In this document: one piece after another, positions 39,126-47,538 of the stretch
Layout: every line of letters begins with the position of its first letter
Position numbering within the stretch: position 1 is the first letter of the stretch
NCBI RefSeq assembly: GCF_004138335.1
Contig: NZ_RYFW01000002.1
Span: 1,655,501 to 1,719,500, forward strand
Origin: Peristeroidobacter agariperforans
GTDB lineage: Bacteria > Pseudomonadota > Gammaproteobacteria > Steroidobacterales > Steroidobacteraceae
DNA length: 64,000 nucleotides
Direction: 5' to 3'
Notes under the pieces: generated by a model
Told to the model about the DNA's origin: nothing
The model's database searches: none
What the model saw: only the letters and a program-made list of their open reading frames with translations
Translations under genes and position numbers: made by a program

Positions 39126-39985
39126 ATATCAACGACCTGATTGCCATCGACGTGCACACGCACGCCGAAGTCTCGTGCCGGCAGGAGCCGGACGAAGCCT
39201 GGAAGCCGTTCGAAGAAGCATCGGCCAAGTACTTCAAGGCCGGCAAGCGACCCAACATCCACGAGACCATCGCCTACTACCGCGAGCGCAAGATCGGCCT
39301 GGTGATGTTCACCGTCGATTCGGAGTTCCAGATCGGCGCCAAGCGCATCCCCAACGAGGAAGTGGCGGATGCGGCGCGTGAGAACAGCGACATCATGATG
39401 GCATTCGCCAGCATCGATCCGCACAAGGGCAAGATGGGCGTGCGCGAAGCGCGCGCGCTGATCAAAGACGGCGTCATCAAGGGCTTCAAGTTCCATCCGA
39501 CGCTGCAGGGTTTCTTCCCGAACGATCGGCTGGCGTATCAGCTGTACGAGGTGATCGCCGAGTACAAGCTACCGGCGATCTTCCATAGCGGTCACTCGGG
39601 CATGGGCACCGGTATGCCGGGCGGCGGCGGGCTGCGGCTGAAATATTCCAATCCCATCCACCTCGACGATGTGGCGGCGGACTTTCCGGACATGACCGTC
39701 ATCATCGCGCATCCGTCCTGGCCGTGGCAGGACGAGGCGCTTTCGGTGTGCCTGCACAAACCCAATGTCTATATCGATTTGTCGGGCTGGTCGCCGAAAT
39801 ATTTCCCGCCGCAGCTGATCCAGTACGCGAACTCGCAGCTGAAGACCAAGATGCTGTTCGGCTCGGACTATCCGTTGATCAGCCCGGACCGCTGGATCAA
39901 GGACTTCAAGGAAGCGGGCTTCAAGCCCGAGGTGCACGATCTGATCCTGAAGCAGAACGCCATCCGCGCTCTGAAGCTGGCGTAG
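39122..39985 (+). CDS. Amidohydrolase-2 family metal hydrolase
   Basis: The 287-residue TIM-barrel protein has His12-Thr-His14 (IAIDVHTHAEV), His155 in PAIFHSGHSG, His197 in VIIAHPSWP and Asp249 in FGSDYPL, the complete metal site of the ACMSD/resorcylate decarboxylase/phloretin-hydrolase-like family. Its place between a hydratase-dehydrogenase fusion and a CoA ligase, with no thiolase nearby, suggests that it cleaves a beta-keto intermediate by hydrolysis or decarboxylation. It starts at ATG 39122 overlapping the stop of the gene before; the longer frame upstream is spurious. Confidence 0.8.
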   Translation: MNINDLIAIDVHTHAEVSCRQEPDEAWKPFEEASAKYFKAGKRPNIHETIAYYRERKIGLVMFTVDSEFQIGAKRIPNEEVADAARENSDIMMAFASIDPHKGKMGVREARALIKDGVIKGFKFHPTLQGFFPNDRLAYQLYEVIAEYKLPAIFHSGHSGMGTGMPGGGGLRLKYSNPIHLDDVAADFPDMTVIIAHPSWPWQDEALSVCLHKPNVYIDLSGWSPKYFPPQLIQYANSQLKTKMLFGSDYPLISPDRWIKDFKEAGFKPEVHDLILKQNAIRALKLA

Positions 39986-40005
39986 CGGGACTGTCGCAAG
40001 TGGCC

Positions 40006-41850
40006 ATGCAAGCCGAACCCTTGCCGAGGCAACTGTCGTGGACCGCGGATCCGTTCCACACGGAAGTGGAGCGTCGTGCCGATGGCACGTTGTATCTACG
40101 GCCGACCGAGGCGCTGTCGGCATTTCCCGAAAGGCTGATGGATTCGCTCGAGCACTGGGCGACGGTGGCGCCACAGCGCGTGCTCGTTGCTCGCAGAGTG
40201 GCGGGCGGTGAGTGGAGAACCGTCACATATCAGCAAATGCTCACTCGCGTGCGACGGATCGCCGCCGGCTTGCTGACGCGGGAGCTTTCCGCCGAGCGTC
40301 CCATTGCGATCCTGTCCGGTAACAGCGTCGAGCATCTAACCCTGGCGTTCGCGGCGATGTGGGCGGGGATTCCCTATTGCCCGGTGTCGCCATCGTATTC
40401 GCAAGTCTCCACGGATCTGCAGAAGCTGCGTTATGTGCTGGACCTGCTCACGCCGGGTCTCCTCGCAGCGTTCGACACGCCTGCCTTTGCTCGGGCGCTG
40501 CAGCTCGTACCGAGTTCCCTCGAAGTCGTGGGTGATGCCGAGGTCGACGGTCGCAAAGTAATATCGCTCGATGCCTTGGAAGCCGAGTCGACCGCCGCAG
40601 TCGAGGCTGCGCACGTACGCACGCACGCAGACACCATTGCGAAGTTCCTTTTGACCTCGGGCTCGACCGGACAGCCCAAAGCGGTGATCACCACCAATCG
40701 CATGCTGTGCAGTAACGCGCACATGCTGCGGCAGCCGATGCCGTTCCTGGTCGACGAGCCGCCGGTGCTGGTCGACTGGCTGCCCTGGAATCACACGTTC
40801 GGCGGCAGTCACAACGTCGGGTTGGTGCTCAGCAACGGCGGTTCGCTGTACATCGACGATGGCAAGCCGACGCCGTCGGGCATCCAGGAAACATTGCGCA
40901 ATCTGCGCGAGATCGCTCCGACCGTGTATTTCAACGTGCCGAAGGGCTTTGAAATGCTGGCGCATCACTTGAACGCGGATGCGCAGCTTCGCCGCAACTT
41001 CTACAGCCGGCTGCGCGCCTACTTCTTTGGCGGCGCGGCCTTGGCTCAGCACACTTGGGATGCGCTCGACGAGGCGGCATTGAAGGAAGTTGGCGTGCGC
41101 ATTCCGATGCTCGCGGGATTGGGTGCAACCGAGACCGGTCCCTCCGTTACGTTCACCACTCCAGCCGCCGGACGGGCCGGGCTCATCGGTCTGCCTGCCA
41201 AAGGCAATGTCGTAAAGCTCGCACCGGTGGCCGAGAAGCTCGAGTTGCGCGTGCGGGGCCCGAATGTCACGCCGGGGTATTGGCGCCAGCCCGAACTGAC
41301 CGCCGCGGCCTTTGATGAAGAGAAGTTCTATCGTCTCGGCGACGCGGTTCGGTTGCTCGACGATAACGATCCCACGCGGGGTTTGGCGTTCGACGGTCGC
41401 ATCGGCGAAGACTTCAAGCTGTCCAACGGCACCTGGGTCAGTGTCGGTCCGTTGCGTGCGGAGTTGATCGCGGCGCTGTCGCCAATTGCGCAAGACGTGG
41501 TGATCGCGGGCCTGAATGCCGAGTATCTCGCGATCTTGATCGTTCCAGACCTGCGCGGCTGTGGGCAGGTGTTAGCCTCGAACGAGACGCCTGCCTATGA
41601 CGCGGTCGTTGCGAATCGAGAGCTGTTGGCGGCGATTGAGCAGCGGCTGAGCGCGCACGCCAGGCAGAATCGGGCCAGCACCCGCTGCGTGTGTCGAGCT
41701 CTCGTGCTGCCGACGCCGCCGTCGCTCGACAAGGGAGAAATCACGGATAAGGGATCTATCAATCAGCGCGCCGTGCTGAAGCATCGCGCGTCGTGCGTCG
41801 ATGCGTTGTATGCAGCCGAGCCACCGCCGCAGATAGTGCGGATCGAATGA
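40006..41850 (+). CDS. fcs: Feruloyl-CoA synthase (hydroxycinnamate:CoA ligase)
   Basis: The 614-residue ANL-family enzyme has the P-loop-like AMP motif KFLLTSGSTGQPKAV, the Fcs-type segment LVDWLPWNHTFGGSHNVGLVL, the motif AGLGATETGPSV (A5-type) and a C-terminal domain in which the catalytic Lys region is LDKGEITDKGSINQ. The length (about 615) and the WNHTFGG sequence are typical of bacterial feruloyl-CoA synthases, which activate ferulate, p-coumarate and caffeate with ATP. GTG 40000 is an alternative start. It follows the amidohydrolase by 20 bases. Confidence 0.9.
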   Translation: MQAEPLPRQLSWTADPFHTEVERRADGTLYLRPTEALSAFPERLMDSLEHWATVAPQRVLVARRVAGGEWRTVTYQQMLTRVRRIAAGLLTRELSAERPIAILSGNSVEHLTLAFAAMWAGIPYCPVSPSYSQVSTDLQKLRYVLDLLTPGLLAAFDTPAFARALQLVPSSLEVVGDAEVDGRKVISLDALEAESTAAVEAAHVRTHADTIAKFLLTSGSTGQPKAVITTNRMLCSNAHMLRQPMPFLVDEPPVLVDWLPWNHTFGGSHNVGLVLSNGGSLYIDDGKPTPSGIQETLRNLREIAPTVYFNVPKGFEMLAHHLNADAQLRRNFYSRLRAYFFGGAALAQHTWDALDEAALKEVGVRIPMLAGLGATETGPSVTFTTPAAGRAGLIGLPAKGNVVKLAPVAEKLELRVRGPNVTPGYWRQPELTAAAFDEEKFYRLGDAVRLLDDNDPTRGLAFDGRIGEDFKLSNGTWVSVGPLRAELIAALSPIAQDVVIAGLNAEYLAILIVPDLRGCGQVLASNETPAYDAVVANRELLAAIEQRLSAHARQNRASTRCVCRALVLPTPPSLDKGEITDKGSINQRAVLKHRASCVDALYAAEPPPQIVRIE

Positions 41851-41875
41851 TGAGATCGAAGAGCGAGGGGGATCG

Positions 41876-42985
41876 ATGAACACTCAACCACCATTTCGGG
41901 CTGACCATGTCGGCAGCCTGCTGCGTCCCAAAGAGCTGCGTGAAGCTCGGCTGCAGTTCAAGCGCGGCGAGATCGATGCCGCAGCGTTGAAGCGTGTCGA
42001 AGATGCCGCGATCAAGACCGTGGCGAAGATGCAGGAGGACATTGGTCTGCAGGGCATCACTGACGGCGAGTTTCGTCGCTCTTCCTGGCACATGGATTTC
42101 CTGTACCAGCTGGGCGGTGTGCAGAAGGTCGACAGCAACATCACCGTCCATTTCCATTCCGACAAGGGCGACGTCGACTTCACGCCGTCGGGCTTGCGCG
42201 TGGTCGACAGGATTCGGTTGGACAAGTGCATCTTTGGCGATCACTTCGAATATCTGCGCAGTGTCACGCGCGGCACACCGAAGCTGACGATTCCGTCGCC
42301 GAGCATGATTCACTATCGCGGCGGGCGCGCCGCCGTCGATACCAAGGCATATCCGGACATGGAAGCGTTCTGGACCGACCTCGGCGCCGCGTATGCAGAT
42401 GAGCTCGCCGAGTTGGGCAAACGAGGCTGCACGTACCTGCAGCTCGACGATACCAGCCTCGCCTATCTGAATGATCCGACGCAGCGAGACTACGTGAAGA
42501 GCATCGGCGGCGATCCGGACGCTCAGCACCGCGTTTACATCAAGAATATCAATCGAGCCTTGTCCAAGAAGCCGAGCGCCATGCGCGTGTGCACGCATCT
42601 GTGTCGCGGTAACTTCCGTTCGGGCTGGGCAGCGTCGGGCGGCTACGATCACGTCGCCGATGCGTTGTTCAATGAGTTGAACGTCGATGGCTTCTTCCTG
42701 GAGTACGACGATGAGCGCTCCGGGGGCTTCGAGCCGCTGCGTTTCGTGCCCAAGGGCAAGTTCGTGGTGCTCGGGCTCGTGACCACCAAGCGCCCCGAGC
42801 TTGAACACAAAGATGACTTGAAGCGCAGGATCGAACAGGCCGCACGCTTCATTCCCTTGGAACAGCTGTGTCTGAGCCCACAGTGCGGATTCTCGTCAAC
42901 GGAGGAGGGAAACGAGCTGACCATCGACGATCAGATCGCCAAGCTGCGATTGATCGTCGAGACAGCGCGTGAGGTCTGGGGGTGA
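41876..42985 (+). CDS. Cobalamin-independent methionine synthase-like (MetE C-domain) methyltransferase
   Basis: The 369-residue protein matches the catalytic barrel of MetE in its short stand-alone form (YxjG/YxjH type). The zinc ligands are intact: His241 and Cys243 (CTHLCRGN), Glu276 (FFLEYDDE) and Cys337 (SPQCGF). These enzymes transfer a methyl group to a thiol, usually homocysteine. In a hydroxycinnamate operon it could recycle methyl groups from methoxy-aromatics, though no demethylase is in view. GAGGGGGATCG precedes ATG 41876; its stop overlaps the next GTG. Confidence 0.85.
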   Translation: MNTQPPFRADHVGSLLRPKELREARLQFKRGEIDAAALKRVEDAAIKTVAKMQEDIGLQGITDGEFRRSSWHMDFLYQLGGVQKVDSNITVHFHSDKGDVDFTPSGLRVVDRIRLDKCIFGDHFEYLRSVTRGTPKLTIPSPSMIHYRGGRAAVDTKAYPDMEAFWTDLGAAYADELAELGKRGCTYLQLDDTSLAYLNDPTQRDYVKSIGGDPDAQHRVYIKNINRALSKKPSAMRVCTHLCRGNFRSGWAASGGYDHVADALFNELNVDGFFLEYDDERSGGFEPLRFVPKGKFVVLGLVTTKRPELEHKDDLKRRIEQAARFIPLEQLCLSPQCGFSSTEEGNELTIDDQIAKLRLIVETAREVWG

Positions 42986-44268
42986 GTCGCGCGGCCGAGC
43001 AGTCGGCGCGCAGTAAGTTTCAGTGGCGTGTGCTCGGGCCCATCGTATTGCTGATCGTCTTGAGCTCGCTGGACCGCGTGAACATCAGTTTCGCGGCCCT
43101 GCAGATGAACGCGGATCTGGGCATCGATCCGCACGCGTACGGGCTCGCGGTCGGCATGTTCTTCGTAGGCTATCTGCTGTTTCAGTTTCCGAGCACCTGG
43201 GTGCTCACACGAGTGGGCGCACGGCGCTGGATCGCGGGTTGTGTCGGCATCTGGGGCACGGTGGCCGCCGTGATGGCCTTCGTTCGCAACGTCGAAGAGC
43301 TGTTCGTGCTGCGATTCCTGTTGGGCTGTGCCGAAGCCGGCTTCGCGCCCGGCATCGTTTACTACTGCAGCGGCTGGATGCCGAAGCGGTATCGCGCCAA
43401 CTCCATCGCCGTGACCATGCTCGCCATTCCTGCATCCGTGATCATCGGCGGACCGCTGTGTGGCTGGTTGATGGGCGTGAGCAATCCGCTCGACATGACC
43501 GGCTGGCGTTGGATGCTGCTGATCGAGGGACTCGTGACCGTCGCGATGGCGTTGGTCGCGTACTTCGTGTTCGTCGACAAGCCGAGCGATGCGCGCTGGT
43601 TGCGCGATGCGGAGAAAGATTGGATCGCGAACGCACTTGCCGAAGAACAGAACGAGGCGAAGGCGCCGGTTCAATCTTCCATCAAGACGGCGCTTATCGA
43701 TCCGCGAGCGTGGTTGGCAGCAGGCGTGTGGTGCACGACGCTGATCGGCGCGAACGGCATGATGTTCTGGTTACCCCAGGTGATCAAAGCGATGTCGTCG
43801 CTGAGTCCGCTGGCCGTTGGCGCGCTGGCTGCGTTGCCTTGGGTGGGCGTTGCACTCGGCATGGTGCTCAACTCGTGGCACTCGGATAAGACGCAGGAGC
43901 GATATCGTCACCTTGGGATTGCGTTGGCGATGGGCATGATCGCGCTGTTGATCGCGTCTGCACTGCCGCCGAGTCCATGGTCATTGTTGCTGCTGTTCAT
44001 CGGCGGCGTGGGACTGGGCGGCGCTCAAGGCGTGTTCTGGTCCATTCCTACGGCCTTCTTGCATCGATCGGCCGCTGCCGCGGGCATCACGCTCATCAAT
44101 CTCGTCGGCAATATCGGCAGTCTCGCCGGGCCGTACGTGATCGGAATCATTCTCCAGCAAAGCGGCTCGTTCTCGGCGCCGATTTGGTTTGTCGCCGCCG
44201 TCATGGGCGTGGGCACGCTGCTGCTCGCGTCGTTGCGATTCAGTGAGAGGAGGGCGATCAGTGGATAG
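42982..44268 (+). CDS. MFS transporter, anion:cation symporter (ACS) family
   Basis: The 428-residue protein has 12 predicted helices and the ACS features LDRVNISFAALQMNADLGIDPHAYGLAVGMFFVGYLLFQFPSTWVLTRVGARRWIAG and LLGCAEAGFAPGIVYYCSGWMPKRYRA. The family imports organic anions such as phthalate, hydroxybenzoates and glucarate. Here the substrate is most likely a hydroxycinnamate. The start is GTG 42982, overlapping the stop of the MetE-like gene, and its end overlaps the LysR gene by 8 bases. Confidence 0.88.
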   Translation: MSRAAEQSARSKFQWRVLGPIVLLIVLSSLDRVNISFAALQMNADLGIDPHAYGLAVGMFFVGYLLFQFPSTWVLTRVGARRWIAGCVGIWGTVAAVMAFVRNVEELFVLRFLLGCAEAGFAPGIVYYCSGWMPKRYRANSIAVTMLAIPASVIIGGPLCGWLMGVSNPLDMTGWRWMLLIEGLVTVAMALVAYFVFVDKPSDARWLRDAEKDWIANALAEEQNEAKAPVQSSIKTALIDPRAWLAAGVWCTTLIGANGMMFWLPQVIKAMSSLSPLAVGALAALPWVGVALGMVLNSWHSDKTQERYRHLGIALAMGMIALLIASALPPSPWSLLLLFIGGVGLGGAQGVFWSIPTAFLHRSAAAAGITLINLVGNIGSLAGPYVIGIILQQSGSFSAPIWFVAAVMGVGTLLLASLRFSERRAISG

Positions 44269-45187
44269 CCGACGCCTGAAGTATTTCGTGCAGATCGTCG
44301 ATAGCGGCAGCATCACTCGCGCGGCCGCCGTCACCGGCATTGCGCAGCCGGCGTTGAGCCAGCAACTCGCGGTGCTCGAGAACGAGCTCAAAGTGAAGTT
44401 GCTCGACCGCTCGGTGTCCGGCGTCACGCCGACGCCGGCCGGCAAGATCCTGTATGCGCACGCGCAGACCATTCTTCGCCAGGTCGAGGACATGCGGCAG
44501 GCCGTTCATCGCGAAATGCAGCCGCTCTCCGGCGCGGTGAATCTCGGCATGTCGCCGACCATGGTGACGCGTTTTGCCTTGCCGCTGATCGAAAAGGTGT
44601 GCAGCCAGCATCCCGAGATGCACCTGCAGATCCGTGAAGAAGGCAGCGCGGTGTTGAATGAGCTGCTGATCAATGGCCGCATCGAGTTGTCCATCTCGCC
44701 GACGCGCCCGGACAACGATGTGATCGTCGGCGAAGAATTGCTGAGCGATCCGCTGATGTTGATGTATCCGGCGAGCTGGAGCATCGCCAACGATGCGCCG
44801 CTGGAAGACCTGGCCGCGCTGCCCTGGATCGTGCCGCGACGTCCGCATTCCATTCGCGCCGTCGTGGATGGCGTGTTCGCGGCGGCCAGTCTGTCGCCCT
44901 ATGTCGTGGTCGAGCTCGATTCGCTGCAGAACGTGATCGAGACGGTGCGCCGTGGGCTGGGTGTCGCGGCGATGGTGTCCGACGCAGTGAAAGCCGATCT
45001 GGACGCCGGCACGGTGAAATGCAGGCCGCTCGGCAATGTCTCGCCGATGCGTCCGATGTTTCTGGCGCATCGACGCACCCCGGCATTGTCGCGACCTGCG
45101 CAGTTCGTTTATGACGTGCTGCGGGAGATTGCGGCCGACGTGCGCATGGACGAGTCTCACAGAATTGAACAGCCCACTGCACATTAG
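44261..45187 (+). CDS. LysR-family regulator (Nac/CysB-like branch) at the operon end
   Basis: From GTG 44261 the 308-residue protein has a LysR helix-turn-helix (MDSRRLKYFVQIVDSGSITRAAAVTGIAQPALSQQLAVLENELKVKLLDRS, residues 1-60) and an effector domain beginning GAVNLGMSPTMVTRFALPLIE. It is cotranscribed with the MFS gene, whose end it overlaps by 8 bases, so it may give feedback on the operon or act on the receptor gene downstream. Confidence 0.86.
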   Translation: MDSRRLKYFVQIVDSGSITRAAAVTGIAQPALSQQLAVLENELKVKLLDRSVSGVTPTPAGKILYAHAQTILRQVEDMRQAVHREMQPLSGAVNLGMSPTMVTRFALPLIEKVCSQHPEMHLQIREEGSAVLNELLINGRIELSISPTRPDNDVIVGEELLSDPLMLMYPASWSIANDAPLEDLAALPWIVPRRPHSIRAVVDGVFAAASLSPYVVVELDSLQNVIETVRRGLGVAAMVSDAVKADLDAGTVKCRPLGNVSPMRPMFLAHRRTPALSRPAQFVYDVLREIAADVRMDESHRIEQPTAH

Positions 45188-45211
45188 CCAGCGCCGAGAC
45201 ATCGGCGTGGC
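45187..45211 (+). terminator. Hairpin at the end of the hydroxycinnamate operon
   Basis: A 10-base stem with one bulged G (GCCA-G-CGCCGA with TCGGCG-TGGC) and a GACA loop starts at the LysR stop codon. No T-run follows directly, but TTTTTA lies at 45257. The rest of 45212-45331 holds the promoter region of the next receptor and a CGGGGGG ribosome site. Confidence 0.45.
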
Positions 45212-45331
45212 TTATGCCATCAGTCAAATTCGGTGTTACTCCTGCGGGGACACGCCTTTTTAGAATCGCTCTGCGGGCGCGCGCCCGTTTCGGTATGGGG
45301 CGGCCGATCGGATCACACCCCGGGGGGAATT

Positions 45332-47527
45332 ATGGTAGGCAGAAGCAAGACGGCGCACGCGATGCTCCGTCGTTCAACAACGCTGACATTCGTCGTGGCC
45401 GCGGTCCTGAGCAACGCAGCACAGGCACAACAGGCACCGCCCAGCACATCGGTGCTCGAAGAAGTGCTGGTCACCGCCGAGCGTCGCGAAGTCAGCTTGC
45501 AGGACACGCCCGCGTCGGCAACCGTGCTGACTGCCGATGCGCTCGCCGCTCAGGGCATCGACAACGTCTCCGAGATTCAGCAGGTGGCGCCGAGCGTCGC
45601 AATCAACACCTACAATCGCTCGACGTTCATCAACATTCGCGGCGTGGGTATCAGCCAGTCTGCGCCGACGTCCAATCCGGGCGTGGCGTATTACATCGAC
45701 GGCGTATTCATTCCGCACGAGCAGTTCATCGCGCAATCGTTCTTCGACTTCGAGTCGATCGAGGTGCTGCGTGGTCCGCAGGGAACGTTGACCGGCCAGA
45801 ACTCCACCGGTGGTGCGATCTACGTGCGCACGCCGACGCCGGATTTCGATGAGTTCTCCGGTTACATCGATCAAACCATCGGTGACTATGACTGGTATCG
45901 CACAGTCGCAGCGTTGAATGCGCCCATCACGGACACGCTGGCCGTCCGCATCTCGGGTGTCTACGACGATCGCGGCGGCTTCACCGACAACATCGGCCCG
46001 AGCTCCGCCGAGCCAGGCAGTGGGACCGACCAGGCGGTGCGTGCAGCCGTGCGTTATCAGCCGGTGGAGGGCGCGACGTTCGATCTGCGCTATGAATATT
46101 TCAAGCGCGAGACTGACAACAACGCAGTCAAGAATCGTGGCGACCTGGTGACGCGCGATCCGTTCACCATCGAAGAGGATGCACTGTCGTTCCTGGATCA
46201 GGATGGCTATCGCGCCTCGCTGGAAGGCCGCTTCGATCTGCCTGCCGACACGCAGCTGCGTGTGCTCACCTCGTACTTCGATGCGGAGACGACCGATCAG
46301 GCCGACGGCGATCGCACGGCCACCGCGCCCGCGGTTCCGGCGAACTTGCCGACCAGCGGCGCGAATACGGCGATCTATCCGGGCCGCATCGGCTTCACGC
46401 ACCAGGAATTGGAAACATTCGTGACCGAAGTGAACTTCCTGTCGCGGGGAGAGGGTGCGTTGCAGTGGGTGGTCGGCGGCTTCTACATGGATGAAACCAG
46501 CCCCGTGCAGGTGTATCGCGACAATCGCAGCACCGTCACCTATACGCAGTCGAACTCGACGATCGATACCGAGCTCACCAACGAATCGATTTCGGCCTTC
46601 GGCCAGGTCGACTATCGCTTCAACGACCACTGGGCGGTCGACGTGGGTCTGCGTCAGTCCAAGGACAAGCAGGAATACACGCGCTTCGTGATCCCGGGAC
46701 CGCCGCCTCCGGGCTGCTTCCCGTGCACCACGGACGTGGAGTCCGATGAGACCACGGGCCGCGTCGGCTTGAAGTACTTCGCCAACGACGACGTGATGAT
46801 GTACGGCACGGTCTCCCGCGGTTACAAAGCCGGCGGCATCAACCTCGACCCGCGCTTGCCGAACTACGATCCCGAAACCAACGAAGTGGCCGAGCTGGGC
46901 GTGAAATCGACGGTCGCTGACGGGCGCCTGCGCATCAACGGCGCGGTGTTCTACTCGAAGTACGACGGCATTCAGCTGTCGGCACTGGTGCCGCTGGGCA
47001 CGACGTTCATCCCGAACACGTTGAATGCGGCGCCGGCTGAAATCTACGGCGCCGAGCTCGAGCTCACCGGGCAGTTCGGCGGCCTGGGGTTCAACGTGGG
47101 CTTGAGCGCCTTGCAGAGCGAGTTCACCGAGGATGCGATGCTCACCGACTCGCAGACCAGCGCCAATCGCCTGGTGCCCGAAGGCTCGATCGTGCCGTTC
47201 GCGCCCGAGGTGACGGCGAACGCCGGCCTCCAGTACGAGTTCCTGATCGGGAACATGACGCTGACGCCGCGCGTGCAGGTGTCCTACATCGATGAGCAGC
47301 TCGCGACGCCGTTCCGCTATGAGGCGACGACGGTGCCGTCGCGTACCATCACGGATCTGCGCGTGACGCTCGTGCCCATGGAAAACCTGCGTCTCGAGGC
47401 GTTTGCCACGAACTTGTTCGACAAGGAGTACATCTCGGCACAACTGCAGGATGCGAGCAGCGCGCGGGGCGGTATGATCTATGGAGCGCCGAGACAGTAT
47501 GGTGTGCGCGCCAAGTTCGACTTCTGA
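45332..47527 (+). CDS. TonB-dependent outer-membrane receptor
   Basis: The 731-residue protein has a signal peptide (cleavage near AQAQQ), a TonB box region LEEVLVTAERREVSLQDTPASATVLTADALAAQGI typical of sphingomonad-type receptors, a plug with NIRGVGISQSAPTSNPGVAYYIDGVF and IEVLRGPQGTLTGQNSTGGAIYVRTPTP, and a barrel ending in KFDF. It is not of siderophore type; receptors like this import larger organic molecules or aromatics. ATG 45332 has a CGGGGGG ribosome site. The cytochrome gene starts 12 bases after it. Confidence 0.9.
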   Translation: MVGRSKTAHAMLRRSTTLTFVVAAVLSNAAQAQQAPPSTSVLEEVLVTAERREVSLQDTPASATVLTADALAAQGIDNVSEIQQVAPSVAINTYNRSTFINIRGVGISQSAPTSNPGVAYYIDGVFIPHEQFIAQSFFDFESIEVLRGPQGTLTGQNSTGGAIYVRTPTPDFDEFSGYIDQTIGDYDWYRTVAALNAPITDTLAVRISGVYDDRGGFTDNIGPSSAEPGSGTDQAVRAAVRYQPVEGATFDLRYEYFKRETDNNAVKNRGDLVTRDPFTIEEDALSFLDQDGYRASLEGRFDLPADTQLRVLTSYFDAETTDQADGDRTATAPAVPANLPTSGANTAIYPGRIGFTHQELETFVTEVNFLSRGEGALQWVVGGFYMDETSPVQVYRDNRSTVTYTQSNSTIDTELTNESISAFGQVDYRFNDHWAVDVGLRQSKDKQEYTRFVIPGPPPPGCFPCTTDVESDETTGRVGLKYFANDDVMMYGTVSRGYKAGGINLDPRLPNYDPETNEVAELGVKSTVADGRLRINGAVFYSKYDGIQLSALVPLGTTFIPNTLNAAPAEIYGAELELTGQFGGLGFNVGLSALQSEFTEDAMLTDSQTSANRLVPEGSIVPFAPEVTANAGLQYEFLIGNMTLTPRVQVSYIDEQLATPFRYEATTVPSRTITDLRVTLVPMENLRLEAFATNLFDKEYISAQLQDASSARGGMIYGAPRQYGVRAKFDF

Positions 47528-47538
47528 GTTGCGTCTCA

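Noticed and set aside
45232-45256. GGTGTTAC element shared between the two receptor promoters (also near 51201 on the minus strand)
   Set aside because: The similarity is limited to about eight bases and orientation differs; the copy at 45232 is better explained as part of a hairpin before a T-run.
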